From the NCBI RefSeq assembly GCF_963576615.1, contig NC_088716.1, positions 7,927,446 through 7,991,445 of the forward strand: a stretch of DNA of 64,000 bases, in the 5' to 3' direction. Position 1 is the stretch's first letter. Every line of letters starts with the position of its first letter. Below the pieces are notes generated by a model. It made no database searches and had not been told where the DNA came from. It saw only the letters and a program-made list of their open reading frames with translations. This stretch comes from Watersipora subatra (taxonomy: Eukaryota > Bryozoa > Gymnolaemata > Cheilostomatida > Watersiporidae). Shown here in pieces: positions 50,991-62,211 of this stretch. Position numbers and translations under genes: made by a program.

Positions 50991-51315
50991 GTGAAAACTG
51001 GTCAGCCGAGGCGGGGGTTTAGGGGCAGAAGTGCGCGATCGTCAACTGCAAATATAGACAGGTATGAACGGATGCATGAATCTAGACACATGAATCTAGA
51101 ATACTTAGTAGATTTTACACGCATCTAGCTGTAAAACACATTGCAGAGTTCCATTGTTTTTTCCAACATTGACATGTATATGTGCATGCATACTCTGATC
51201 AGGACAACAAATGCAGTAGACTGCATATTTGGAGTTGTTTTACAGTATGAAAGACAACTCTCAATAAACCTTATGCTGCATGTGAATCTGTTCCTGTAAG
51301 CGGGTAATGCAGCTG

Positions 51316-51318
<3 letters not shown>

Positions 51319-51399
<81 letters not shown>
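51319..51399. repeat. (TA)n microsatellite
   Basis: A TA array interrupted by TGTATAAA. Confidence 0.95.
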
Positions 51400-51401
<2 letters not shown>

Positions 51402-51439
51402 GTTTCATCATTCCGGTTAACCTGTATAGGTGGTAGTTT

Positions 51440-52168
51440 ATGCTTTAACTCGGGTCCCCTACCAGAGACTTGGGAGTCTGAGCCCTCGCCTCAAGATCTT
51501 AGCCATTCCAAATAGCGCACTTTTCTGTAACTAAATTAAGTTGATTGCTGTCAGTATCTGGGCAAGCCACATTCCATGCGCCGGTGTTATTGTGCCCAGT
51601 GCCCCGATGACTACTGGGATGACAGTTGGTCTTACATCCCAGCATTTTTCAATCTATTCTCTAGGAGGTAGTTATTTCTCTACTTTTCTTGTTCTTTGCT
51701 GGCTATATTGTAGTCATTAGGTGCTGCTGTATCTATTATAGCAGCCCTCTTGTTCTCTTAGTCCACCACCACTATATTTGGTTGGTTTCCTAGGACATGC
51801 TTGTCAGTCGGGATGTAGAAGTCCCAGAGGATCTTAGCGCGGTCATTTTTATTGGCTTTACCGGGAGCTTCACACCAGTGTTGTGGTTTATTAAAGCCAT
51901 ACTCATAACATAAACTTCTATACACAATATCTGTGACATGATTATGCCGCTCAGCGTATGCGTTTCCTGCTAGCTGCTTGCATCCACTGATAATGTGTTG
52001 GATGGTCTTAAGTGCATCTTTGCACAGTCTGCATCTAGGATCATCTCCACCTGATAGATTTTTGTTCGAAGTTGCCTTGTTGGGAGCACTTGCTCCTGAG
52101 CTGCCATGATTAGCGACTCTGCATTGGCCATTAGGTTTCCTTTGTTCAAAAGAAAACCTAACGGCCAA
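51440..52168 (-). pseudogene. 3' fragment of a LINE polyprotein (C-terminal zinc-binding region)
   Basis: The minus-strand frame 51758-52168 encodes [20 protein letters not shown] followed by a His-rich segment (AERHNHV) and KILWDFYIPTDKHV, ending NIVVVD. This is the Cys-Cys-His-Cys region found after the reverse transcriptase in some LINE families. After the stop, further family blocks follow: PTVIPVVIGALGTIT (about 51590-51635) and LQKSALFGMA (about 51500-51535). The upstream polymerase is absent and (TA)n replaces it, so this is a truncated remnant. It differs from the LINE at 22140-24020. Confidence 0.75.
52125..52168. repeat. Inverted repeat at the broken end of the LINE fragment
   Basis: TGGCCATTAGGTTTCCTTTG is followed within a few bases by its near reverse complement AAAAGAAAACCTAACGGCCA, forming a fold-back. 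It lies exactly between the LINE frame and the TA array, suggesting a rearrangement or replication-template switch there. Confidence 0.7.
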
Positions 52169-52172
52169 TACA

Positions 52173-52234
52173 GATATATATATATATATATTTTTATATG
52201 TATATATATAAATTTATATATATATATATATGTG

Positions 52235-52296
<62 letters not shown>

Positions 52297-52334
52297 ATCT
52301 ATATGTATATATATATACATGTATGTATGTATAT

Positions 52335-52413
<79 letters not shown>

Positions 52414-52455
52414 TGTACATATATACATATAGTAAATATATATATATATTTACAA
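52173..52455. repeat. Long interrupted (TA)n / (TATG)n array
   Basis: About 280 bp of TA-based repeats with TATG and TAAA interruptions. Reading frames through it are artefacts (Ile/Tyr alternation). Confidence 0.95.
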
Positions 52456-53015
52456 GTAACTATAAAAACTATCTCATTCTTTTCACACCCTTTGCTCGTA
52501 TAATGCATTGTATATCTTTTTCATGATTATATATACTGTCTATAGACTTTTTATTAATAATCAATTCATAACTGTGTGCTTTTGGGCTTTTGGGTTATGA
52601 TGTCCCTGCTATTAGGCTATCTACTTAGCTATGAAGATCACAACGTTTTTGACCTCACTACGCAAAGGGAAAAATTAAACTTGTGTGTAACCAGTCTCCA
52701 TGTCAATTATCAAGCTTGCGTTTAACACATTTCTTTCTTGCAGTTTCAACATTTGTAAATTAGTTAGCCTACTCAAATTTTACATTGTTTTGCTAAAAAC
52801 AATGTAAGTCATGAGGGCTGCTGTGTATGCTTAGACTAACAGTTGCCTAGCAAATGAACTTTTTTATGGTCTTTATAATACTAGATGAATTATCGGCGTT
52901 ACCATGTAATAAGAGCCTTTGCACCAAAATTCTTATTTTATTCAGCATACAACCATACATGTAGTTAAAATTCAAAATTTCATACTTTGTAGCCATAACT
53001 AGCCGTAGCTAAAAG
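52456..53015. other. No gene recognised
   Basis: AT-rich sequence between a microsatellite and the TTAA element; nothing supportable. Confidence 0.5.
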
Positions 53016-53897
53016 TTAAAGGTTGACTTGAAACAAAATTCACATTACAGTTACTTTATATCAAAAGATTAACCATGTCTTACTCTGTTGTGTTTTAGGT
53101 GCAAATTATGTGGGAATGTGATTACAAGCTCTTAAAAGGTAAAAAACAAACGGTTAATTGCAACCACAAAGGCCATTGTTTGGATTATCTTTCCAAAACG
53201 GCTCAATTGTAACATAGTTGTGGGAGGTGGTTTTTGTTTACACTTTCATGCAACCTCTTTTAGCGGAATGTTTTCACAAATATACTTTGCGTAATCAATA
53301 AAACCATGTCTAAAGTTCTTAAGTGTTTCTTTTATCGTAATTGTAATGCTGTCATCTTTAACAGTGATATAATATAACTTACCATAAAAATTCATTTAAT
53401 TTTTTTAACCTCACCTTGAAAGAGTACATATCATTGTCTAATAATCATGACAAGCTTGCTGGTCACCGGTGATAATCGGAAAGTGCTGCAAAAGTTATTT
53501 GGAAGTATTGGGTAACATGATGAGATTACGACTTGACGGTTAGATCAAGACGAAACAAAACTGTAAAGTAGCGAGCTTCTATTTTTGATACCGGGCATTT
53601 GGTAAAACCCGAAGTGTTTGTCATAAACTACTTTTATGACAAGTTTTATATGGAGCTTTTTATTGACCTTTCAATTCACGTGACAACATCATGTGGCAAG
53701 ACAATAATCAAACTGTAATGACTACATCAGAGAAATAAACAGATTCCAATCTACGGCGGCTTTTCGTTTTTGAGCTTTTATGAGCTTGTAATTATATTTC
53801 TATATATTTTCCACCTACAACGCAACTGAGTAAGACATGGTGAATCTTTTGATACCAAATAACTTTAATGTGAATTTTGTTCTAAGTCAACCTTTAA
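53016..53897. mobile_element. TTAA-flanked inverted-repeat transposon, copy 2
   Basis: TTAA at 53016-53019, then AGGTTGACTTGAAAC; the right end is AAGTCAACCT followed by TTAA at 53894-53897. The arms of about 170 bp match those of the copy at 6084-6991. The core (for example GGTCACCGGTGATAATCGG, 53461-53479) is the reverse complement of the first copy's core (GATTATCACAGGTGACC, 6524-6540), so the two copies lie in opposite orientation. No transposase is encoded. Confidence 0.82.
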
Positions 53898-54002
53898 TCT
53901 TCACGATGAACACCTAAATTCCAGGACAATATGGATATGACTACAAATACTAATATATAGAAAAAAGGTTTCATCTTTATATAAACACTAACTGTACTAG
54001 TC

Positions 54003-54300
54003 AGCGTTGAAAAGGTCTTTGGACAGAAAATTGATTTGTATTCAACATATTACAACATCTGCCATTCTAACTTTTAAACTATCTGAAAAGGATTTTGTGA
54101 AATTGAAATAAATTGAAATAAAAAAAAAGTGTAAAAGTTATTAAACTTAGTCAAACAACTGTAACGTTCAAGGTTCATATCGTGAAAAAATGTTTGATGC
54201 AGGTCAAATAAACTGAGAAATATAATAAAATTACTTTTAAAGTGTGTAAATTTATAATAATTAGCGATTAATAGCTAATTATTAAATCTATTTTGCTACT
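54003..54300 (-). mobile_element. Fragment of the Helitron-like family, reverse orientation
   Basis: The reverse complement of this stretch gives the ordered blocks TTTAAAAGTTAGAATGGCAG, AATACAAATCAATTTTCTGT and CTAATTATTATAAATTTACA found in copy B (about 49690-49985 and 50410-50475). Both ends are truncated. Confidence 0.6.
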
Positions 54301-54394
54301 CTTACATAAAATATGATTTGGTAATGGTACATTCAGTGCGAAATGAGAAAAGAAATCAAAACTTCAAAGTTTGTTGAACTAATGATAACATTTC

Positions 54395-54535
54395 ATGCAT
54401 AAAAGTGTGTGTGCATGCATGCATACATGCGTGTCTGTATCCATGCATGCGTGTTTCCATGGGTGTGTGTATCCTGGTGTGCGTACATGTGTGTGTGTGG
54501 TTGTATGTGTGGGTGTGTGTGTGTGTGTGCATAAA
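54395..54535 (+). repeat. (TG/CATG)n simple repeat
   Basis: Runs of GTGTGTG and CATGCATG with interruptions. The frames through it (Cys/Val-rich on plus, His/Thr-rich on minus) are compositional. Confidence 0.9.
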
Positions 54536-54951
54536 AAAATCTTGAAACAAAGCTTTGAATCTGATGATACCAGTAACTCTCATTACTGGTTAAAATGTAG
54601 AAATAAAATACCGGAACTTTGTTGTCTGGTATGTTGTCCCAATCATCAGAGTGAGATTGTAGAGATTAATCTTAATTGGGATAATGAAATTGTATATGTG
54701 AAAAGTATTAGCCTACACAGATAGAGCAATCAAATTTTGCGAAAAATCAGGAATAGAAGTGTGACAGCTCAGTTGAATTTTGAACAACACATTTTTAAAA
54801 CAAGCAAAATAAATGTTGATTGCAAAAAGTTAGTTTTAAAAATCTTCAAAAGATAAAAAGGTGCCTAAGGTTGTATTAGTTAATAATCAAAAGTGCAAAC
54901 TTTGTGTGTGCACACGTTATACAGTTAATGATGAGAGCAAGAGAATTGTGA

Positions 54952-55026
54952 GGTCTGTATAGCTCAGAGGTTAAATGAGTGGTTCGAAAATGGTTGTTGA
55001 GGCCTCTCTGTCTTCAAGTCTAGCAC
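54952..55026 (+). repeat. tRNA-like sequence (SINE head or pseudo-tRNA)
   Basis: ATAGCTCAGAGGTTAAATG resembles an A box and TCTTCAAGTCTA resembles a degraded B box, about 50 bases apart. Stems are poor, so it is not scored as a tRNA gene. The BEL/Pao element inserted about 40 bp downstream. Confidence 0.5.
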
Positions 55027-55066
55027 ACAGTGAGCTTTTAATTCAAAGATTTTAATAGATATAGCT

Positions 55067-55808
55067 TGTAGCTGTACCAGGTTATGTCTAAGGGTATGCG
55101 TCTATGGGTGCAATAGGACTAGACACAATTCTTTGAGGTTGAATAGGTTATTTTATTATGCATGCCAGTTCTTGGTATGCACCGTGAAAGCTAAAATAAA
55201 AGTCGTAATGTTAAGAGCAAAATACGTAAAATCGGCAAGAATGCGATAAGAAATACGTTTATAAAAAAAAGATTAGTAATTACTTTTTGCCCTTTAATGT
55301 TCTGGTACGGCTAGGTTTATGTTAGTTTAAAATCATGTATGAGTTGTCTCGCCGTAGTGGTTTCTAGCTATTAAAGAAAACAGATTTTAAGAAATATTAA
55401 TACGCAAATAATTCAAGTTGGTTAAAAAGAAAAACGACAAAATCAGAAATTGGATAAATGTTAAATGGTAAATACCTTGTACTTAAGAATAGAGTGGTAT
55501 AGTTGTCCAATACACGGTATATTAACTCAACCAAACTACAGAGACCGGTGTGACCAACTGATCTGCACTAGATGAAAAGCGTAGGTATTCCTAAGCCGTT
55601 CTGCATGGCTAACTGAGAAAACGGCACTAAAACTATCGGCCGATACCACCCCGTGACCGGACGCATCGCAACGGCGAAAACGCACCTCAGCCAAATAGTT
55701 TCACTGCACCACTCACACGCATTGACTCAGCATTGTTAGTTTCGTTTAGGCATAAATTAACTAAGTTAAATATAAGGGCTAGTCCAATATAAAAGGCCGT
55801 TTTTTACA
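55067..55808 (-). repeat. BEL/Pao 3' LTR
   Basis: On the plus strand it begins TGTAGCTGTACCAGG and ends TTTTTTACA (TG...CA termini). It is nearly identical to 62212-62942. Confidence 0.93.
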
Positions 55809-55818
55809 CTCCCCCAGG
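55809..55818 (-). promoter_or_regulatory. Polypurine tract of the BEL/Pao element
   Basis: On the minus strand CTGGGGGAG directly precedes the 3' LTR, the position and composition of a plus-strand priming site. Confidence 0.65.
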
Positions 55819-55842
55819 AAATCTTTCCAGGAAGGAACAATT

Positions 55843-56294
55843 TCAAACTCGAGTCAGAATGATCAGCTTGTTCAGCGATCTTTCTATCTCCGTAGCTTGT
55901 TTGATGGCTCTACCTTGTTGGTCTAATTGAGTGTTGCCTAGTGTTAACTTCGATCTTCTAGCTCTTCCATCATGGCTTTCAATCATCTCTGTTACTTTAG
56001 CCAGCTTCCACTGGTTTAGTAGTGGGTTAGCATCCATCACAAAAACTATGTCGCCGACTTTTAGCGACTCTTTCTCATCGGTCCACTTCTGTCTATGCTG
56101 CATGGTTTGCAGATAACCCAGTCTCCATTTCTTCCAGAAGACATTGGCCAAATGTTGTATTCTTCGCCACTGTTTCTGGAGTAGGCATCTGCGTCTTTGA
56201 AGTCCCCTGGTGGTGGTAGGCAAACATCTGATTTGAAATGCAGCAGGTGGTTTGGTGTGAGAGGATGGCTGTTGGGGTCATTTAGATCTTCCAC
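55843..56294 (-). pseudogene. BEL/Pao integrase C-terminal domain (DUF5641-like), frameshifted
   Basis: Two overlapping minus-strand frames carry successive parts. Frame 56061-56294 holds DPNSHPLTPNHLLHFK, and frame 55843-56223 holds WRRIQHLANVFWKKW, SLKVGDIVFVMDAN and NQWKLAKV. The passage from one frame to the other around 56170-56200 shows an indel. The region normally binds DNA next to the integrase core. Confidence 0.8.
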
Positions 56295-56363
56295 TGTGAG
56301 CGGTCTGCTGTTTATAATGTTGGTAGCCTCGTAAAAGAGTGTTCGGAGAGAAGAACTAGTAAG

Positions 56364-57180
56364 CTAAGCGTGTCTTTCTTGGATTAGTCCTTCCAGAGCC
56401 TGTCTCGCTGTTCTAATCTGTCTTTCCCAAACGCCTCCCATGTGGCTCGACGATGGGGTGTTAAAAAGAAATTCACATTCAAACTTTTCTGCAAGTTTTT
56501 GTGCAGTTCTTCATTTATTTCAGCCAGGTTTTTTTTCAGTTCAGTCTGTGCACCTCTGAAATTAGTGCCTTGGTCTGAATAGAGTGACTTCACACTGCCT
56601 CGCATGGCTATTAGGCATCTGAGTGAGTTCAGAAACGCATCCGTGGTCAAATCGTCTAGCATTTCTATGTGGACTGCTCGAGATGTTAGGCATGTGAACA
56701 TCAGTCCGTAGCGTTTAACTTCACAGCGTCCATCTTTGGCGTGAAACGGCCCAAAACAATCCATTCCGGAGTAGTGGAATGGTGTGGCTGGTTCCAATCG
56801 TACGGCTGGTAGGTCCGCCATTTTTTGAGTCTCCGTATTTCCTCTTAGTTTTTTGCATATTACGCAATTGTTTATTACCGTAGACACTGCGGTAGATAGT
56901 CCTGTGATCCAATATCCGTTCTGTCGTATTGTAGCAGTTGTCAGTCCTCTTCCAGAGTGACCAGTCAGTCGATGATAGTACTGCACGATCAAATTTGTGA
57001 TGTTGCATGTCTTTGGCAGAATTGCTGGGTGCTTCAAGTCGATGGTGAAAGTGGTACAGTATTTTAGCCTCTCTCTTATGCGTACGATACCATCGTCATC
57101 TGTGTACGGGTCTAACTGTTTGAGATGTCTGTTCTCTAGTCGACTTTGGGCTGTTTTGATGATTAGCCTGATAGCTTTTT
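56364..57180 (-). pseudogene. BEL/Pao integrase (zinc-binding and catalytic core), broken
   Basis: Frame 56384-57037 and its upstream extension to about 57180 hold the HHCC finger (YYHRLTGHSGRG ... NNCVICKK), the first catalytic Asp in YSGMDCFGPF and the second in SLYSDQGTNFRG. Near 56460 a one-base indel in a T-run changes the frame before the region of the third acidic residue, and a TAG lies at 56364-56366. A frameshift at about 57177-57183 (A-run) separates it from the RNase H frame. Confidence 0.88.
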
Positions 57181-57930
57181 TCTCAGTTGTAGGGGTGTTA
57201 GTTTTTGTTTTTTCTTATGTATGGCAACCCTGATGAACACCGCAAAGATGTTGATTAGCGTTTCCCATTTAGAGTACCGCTCCATCATCCCTAAAAGCCC
57301 AGGTATTTCTTTTACAGAAGTAGAGAGGCAACGTGCTTCAGGGAGCTTATCCGTTGTTTTTTCCAGTTTCGTTGTGGGTATTTTGATGTCTGACTGCTGA
57401 AGGAAATTTGGTGGATTAATCCAATGTCGAATTATGTCTTTCACTTCCGAACCCCTGGATGCGTGGTCAGCAGGGTTATTTCTAGATGCTATGTGGTGCC
57501 ATTGTGTAGGTGTTGACACATCTCGAGTTTGCTGAATACGATTTGCTACGTAGACTTTGAATTTCTTAGCATCATTTGAAATGTAGTTCAGTACAATCAT
57601 AGAATCACACCAGTAGTGTGTAGCAGTGTTGGCCAGCAGAAAGTCTTTCAGCTCCCTCTCAAGTACGCTCACTAGTTGCGTGGCAACAACAGCAGCTTGA
57701 AGTTCCATGTGCGGAATCGTGATCATCTTGAGGGGTGCCACTCTTGCTTTTCCAAGCAGGTAACTACACTTCACTTCTCCTTCTTTGGTTATTTGTCTGA
57801 GGTAGGCACATGCACCATAGCCAGTGGTGCTTGCATCTGAAAAGCAGTGTATTTCACTCTTAGCAGCATCTTCCTCTATCATGTTAGATCTTACTATACG
57901 TAGTTCTGAAAGATCTTGTAGTCCTCTTGT
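57163..57930 (-). pseudogene. BEL/Pao RNase H domain
   Basis: The minus-strand frame includes HCFSDASTTGYGACAY (first catalytic Asp), PHMELQAAVVATQL (Glu), YWCDSMIVLNYI (Asp) and HHIASRNNPADHASRG, all standard blocks of this lineage. It follows the RT frame after a TGA at 57931-57933 and ends in the frameshift at about 57180. Confidence 0.88.
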
Positions 57931-58707
57931 TCACTTGTGCCACATTGGTGTCAGGTCAGATGGTAATTTACTTTCCCAATCTGCTTTGCGTCTACACAGC
58001 TCCTGTAGTATTTGTTTTCCCGTAATTATGAAAGGTGCTAGGAACCCTAGCAGATCATATATTGAAGCTATCAGGGATAGTATTTCTCGTGTAGTTTGCA
58101 TCTCCTTAGAGACCGGCATGGTAAAACGAAAGGTGTCCGTTTCTACACACCAGAGTACTCCTAATGCTCTCTCTGGTTGTGTTGGAGTAGTCGTGGTTAT
58201 AGTGACTTCCTGCAGGTTCTGTGATCTTTCTGAAGGGGGAACAGTTTCCAGCACCTCTGATGAGTTTGTTACAAATTTGTGTAGTCTGATGTTGCCTTTC
58301 TTGCAGAGATCTCTAGCTGACTCTATAAGCTCCTTTGCTTCTTGCTCACTACTGACTGATATCAATCCGTCATCTACATATAGAGATTGTTGAATGAAGT
58401 CAGCAGCTTTCGGATGTGTGCTCTGGTGTTTCTGTGCCAGATATCTCAATCCGAATGTGGCCCAACCAGGTGAAGATGTAGCGCCGAAAAGGTGCACAAC
58501 CATTCTGTATACATTGACTGTCTCCATTTTGTCATCCCACCACAAGAATCTGAAGTAGTCTCTGTCATGCTCCGCCACCCGAAACTGATGAAACATTTTC
58601 TCGATGTCACACATGATGGCAATTTTCTTTGCTCTGAATCTCAGAAGCACTCCTAATAATCCGTTCAGGAGATCGGGACTTTGCAGTAAGTGGTCGTTGA
58701 TGGACTG
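57931..58707 (-). pseudogene. BEL/Pao reverse transcriptase, main part
   Basis: The frame carries [15 protein letters not shown] (first catalytic Asp), FLWW, and [10 protein letters not shown] with the YVDD box at 58369-58380. It is preceded in the same frame by a TGA at 58708-58710 and followed by a TGA at 57931-57933; both are single-codon breaks within otherwise continuous homology. Confidence 0.9.
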
Positions 58708-60018
58708 TCATCTGAACTTCGCACTGCCATCAAATACTACTCTGATCTTGTCAGGTTTCTTTGAGTGAAAAACTGTGAAGTATGGTAAAAACCAACACTC
58801 TCCTTTCTTTCCAGGTGTAGTGACCTCTTCTGCATGACCCTGATCCAGTAAGTTGGTCATAAACTCTGTGTACTGCTGTCTGAACATAGGTTCGCTTTGG
58901 AGTTTTTTTCCTAGTAGATGGAGTCGTTTCTCGGCCATCTTTTGGTTGTCTGGTAGATCGGTAGGTCTCTCACGAAACAGCAGTGGCATGGTGACAAAGT
59001 CATCAGAATCCTGGTGGATGTTCTTGCTCAGTTGTTGCAGAAATGATCTATCTTCCATAGAGATTGCTTTGCTATGGTCTTTAATGTCTGTGAAATCTGT
59101 CTGCATGATTTTTGTAATCTCGTTTGAAAAACTCTTTTCCTTTATCGTTGTTTTGCATTCAAAAGCTAGCTGATTTCCAGCCTCTGACTCTTTCATGATT
59201 ACTCTGTGACTGATTCCTAATCTATCTGCACTTTCTCTCTGGTCTACTGTGCCCACGATGCTCCATCCCAATTCAGTCTTGACAGCGTAAGGAACATTAC
59301 CCTCTGCTCTGATGGTCTCTATTGGGGCTAAGGCACTCATGCAATCATATCCTATCAGCAGACCAGCATCACACTCAAAGAGTTCTTCTAGTTCATTCTC
59401 CACGTGTTGAAGATGAGGCCAGGAAGTTGTTTTGCTTCTTGTAGGAACATGATCCTTGTCAAATGGAATAAACTGTCTTGTGTATGTCGGTAGAAGGTTC
59501 AGTTTCTTAGACGGCCTGTATCCTCTTACTTGAAGGTTACTGATCTTCAGACTTTCTGCTGTTTCTTTCTTGGAAGTGAGGGTAGGGATTGTCAGGTTTG
59601 TTTTAGTTGCTGGGCATTTGAGCTTGTCAAACAGGTTGTCTAACATGAAGGTAGAGCTGCTCTGGGTATCGAGCATGGCATAGGTAAGTAGTTCCTGATG
59701 AGGTTTATTCTTGTGTGACACCCAAACAGATACAATCATTGCTGATGTAAATCCGTCTGTTGTGCTCTGTATTTTGCCGCAGGTTTGAACAGTTTCAATA
59801 TTTTTTTTCTTCTTTTCTTCAGGTTTCTCCTCGGTATGTAAGCAGTCAGGGTGGCGTCTGGAACATTTGGTACACTGCGCTCTATTCTGACACATTTTGT
59901 ACGAATGACCAGGCTGCAGGCAACCAAAGCATAGCCGCTTCTTTTTGATCAGTTTTATCACCTCTGCGTGAGGCTTCCTGCGTAGATGGCCACAGTCAAC
60001 ATTCATATGATTGGTCAT
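58708..60018 (-). pseudogene. BEL/Pao zinc knuckles, aspartic protease and start of RT
   Basis: Near its start the frame has CFGCLQPGHSYKMC (CX2CX4HX4C) and CTKCSRRHPDCLH, nucleic-acid-binding knuckles. TYAMLDTQSSSTFML, the catalytic Asp motif of the retroviral-type protease of BEL elements (DTQS rather than DTG), comes next, followed by LLIGYDCMSAL. The frame ends in RT entry blocks (WFLPYFTVFHSKKPDKIR, VVFDGSAKF) at the TGA 58708-58710. Confidence 0.9.
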
Positions 60019-60380
60019 TTCACAGTTGTAGTAAAATTTATGGGAAGGCCGACTTGAAGTTTTCTTCTCGGTAAGTGTCTTCTCTGTTGATTTGACAGTT
60101 AGTGTAGCTGACCTTTTGGGTTTGTTTTTATAGCTGGCTTCACCATTGCAGTAGCACCACGACCTTCTGTTGTCACCTCTGTCCCATTAACTTCTACTTC
60201 ATCTTGTAGAAATTATGTCAGGTCTTTCAGCTTTGGATATATTTTGTGTTTGTGTTTGTACGACGTGACTTTTCTCTTCCATTGATTGACTAGCCAGTCT
60301 ACCGACTAGCTTATCGACTACCTTTCGTATCTCACTCCAATCATTTAGTGAGCACAAAGCTGGAACGTCATCCATGGTAA
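60019..60380 (-). pseudogene. BEL/Pao gag-pol junction, frame scrambled
   Basis: Between the DUF1759 frame (ending at 60381) and the knuckle frame (from 60018) no single frame is open. Homologous fragments appear in different frames, implying several indels. Confidence 0.6.
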
Positions 60381-61649
60381 TTAGGCACTGATGCAGAAAT
60401 TCTGAATAGTCGGTGAGTGCATTGTGGTTTTACGACCAATCTTTGGCCAGCTGTCCAATTCTTTCTTGTAGGCATCGCGTATCTTGAAGTCATCGCCAAA
60501 CTTCTCTCTCAAAGCCTGTCGGGCTTGTTTAGTAGCATTAGGTGACTTCAATCTGAAGTAGCGCTGTATCGTTTTTCTAGCTGGACCTGCTACGCTTCTC
60601 TGTAGATGTCTCATCTTTTCCTCTTCAGATATTCCACTTTTGTCGACTACTGCTAAAAATGCCATCTCCCAGTCAGCATACTCCAGAGGATCTCCATTGA
60701 ACATGTACAGGCTGGGTACTGGTACTCTTTACAGCTCCATGCTCTGCGCAAAACTTGTAGCAATTGCCGGTGCGAACTCCTTGGCTAGTGCTATACCTCC
60801 ATGCGTGTCTTGACTGGAGCAGCTTAGAAGGTCTGTTTCTTTAGTGCTAGTTTCCCTTTTCATTGCCTCAACCAAAGCTCGTGTTTTGGAAACAGCTGAC
60901 TTAACAGATTGATTGTAAACGGATGGTGTGGTGTGTATATTGGATTTTTGTTCTACCACACTGTCCTCTTTTTCAGAGTTTGCCCCTTCGTCATTACATT
61001 CTTCTGCAGCGAAAAGTAGCTGATTTGCTTTTCGAGTGAGGCTTCTGACATCCTGGCTAATCTTGTCCATGTCCTGTTGAGTACTGCCATACAGCTTTCC
61101 ATCTGACCATCTGCGTAAATCTTTATATACTTTGATTATTTCCTGATCCACTTTTGCTAGGGTCTTGATCCAGGTCTCCAGCTTTGTGGTTTGGGTAGGG
61201 CTGCTAGCAATGTTTTTCTGACAGTCAGCGAATGTACTAAAAGCCTTCGATTTCAGTTGTGAGAATTTGTTTTGTAAAGATTGAATCATAGTGTCGCGAA
61301 ACGTACCTACAGTAGCATGCAGCTCAGCCATAGTTTGACATAACTCTGAGATTTATTCACTCAGATCATTTTCCTCAGCATGTGATACACCTTTGAGTGT
61401 CCCAAAAATTTCATCTATCAGCAGCATAGTGTAATTGTATGGTTTAGTGTGCTCCAAAAACTCTTTCAGTTCTTCAGGCTCTAGCGACACATCAGTACCA
61501 GTACTATCACCAGTGTTAGCTGCTTGTTGTATTTTAGTGCTTATGTTGAGTACAGCATTGTTTGCATCCGATAGCTCAGCTTTGATAAAGGGTCTCAATG
61601 CATCTTCATTCATATGACGTAAGCTACGCCTGTAGGCCTGTACACTCAT
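60381..61649 (-). pseudogene. BEL/Pao gag, three pieces of one frame
   Basis: Frames 61353-61649, 60729-61331 and 60381-60704 are one reading frame cut by TAA at 61353-61355 and TAA at 60729-60731. The N-terminal part is helical and polar (MSVQAYRRSLRHMNED). The last piece has FNGDPLEYADWEMAF and KMRHLQRSVAGPARK, diagnostic of the DUF1759 gag domain of BEL/Pao. Confidence 0.85.
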
Positions 61650-62211
61650 GCTTGGGTGAGTAATATTGCGGAGTTATACTACATGTATGTGGAAATTTTA
61701 CTAGATTTATCAGGCTGCCTTATTGTTTACTCAAGCTTGGCTAACAATACAATGACATGCACGGAATGAGGGCACAGACAAACAACACAGGCTGCCGGAA
61801 CCCCAACGCAATCAAAACACGCCCTCCAGCAGGAACCAGTAAGGGCTGACGATATCAGGGCTTAAACTACTGTGAATCCCCCGAAACTGAATAAATCGGT
61901 AAAGCAGTAACTTTTCAAAGCAGAATTGGTCAAGCCAGTCTCTGTTTACAAATAATCTGATTGTAGAGTAAACTAAGGGATGGAATGAGAAAGGATTAAA
62001 GGAAAATTAAACAAAATTCTGTATAAAGTAACTAGATAAGGTTCAGGTTTAAGTGTAGATAGATAACATTTGTAAATGTGTTTTACTTAGCTGTCCGTCG
62101 TTCCGTAACGGTGTGCAACGTCTGCGTATCTTGTTTCCAACGGCGTCTCCGGTTCCTGGACAGGGTGGTCTGGTTGATAGTCTCGATAGGTAAGCTTTCA
62201 CTGTAGCTGTA
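61650..62211 (-). other. BEL/Pao leader between 5' LTR and gag
   Basis: About 560 bp without a frame. Next to the LTR (minus strand) the sequence is GTGAAAGCTTACC. I could not match a tRNA primer-binding site. Confidence 0.6.

Noticed and set aside
52198-52526. Several Tyr/Ile repeat frames on both strands
   Set aside because: Artefacts of TA-based simple repeats.
54356-54724. His/Thr-rich (minus) and Cys/Val-rich (plus) frames
   Set aside because: Translations of a (TG/CA)n tract.
57824-58393. 189-codon plus-strand frame
   Set aside because: Antisense shadow of the BEL/Pao reverse transcriptase.
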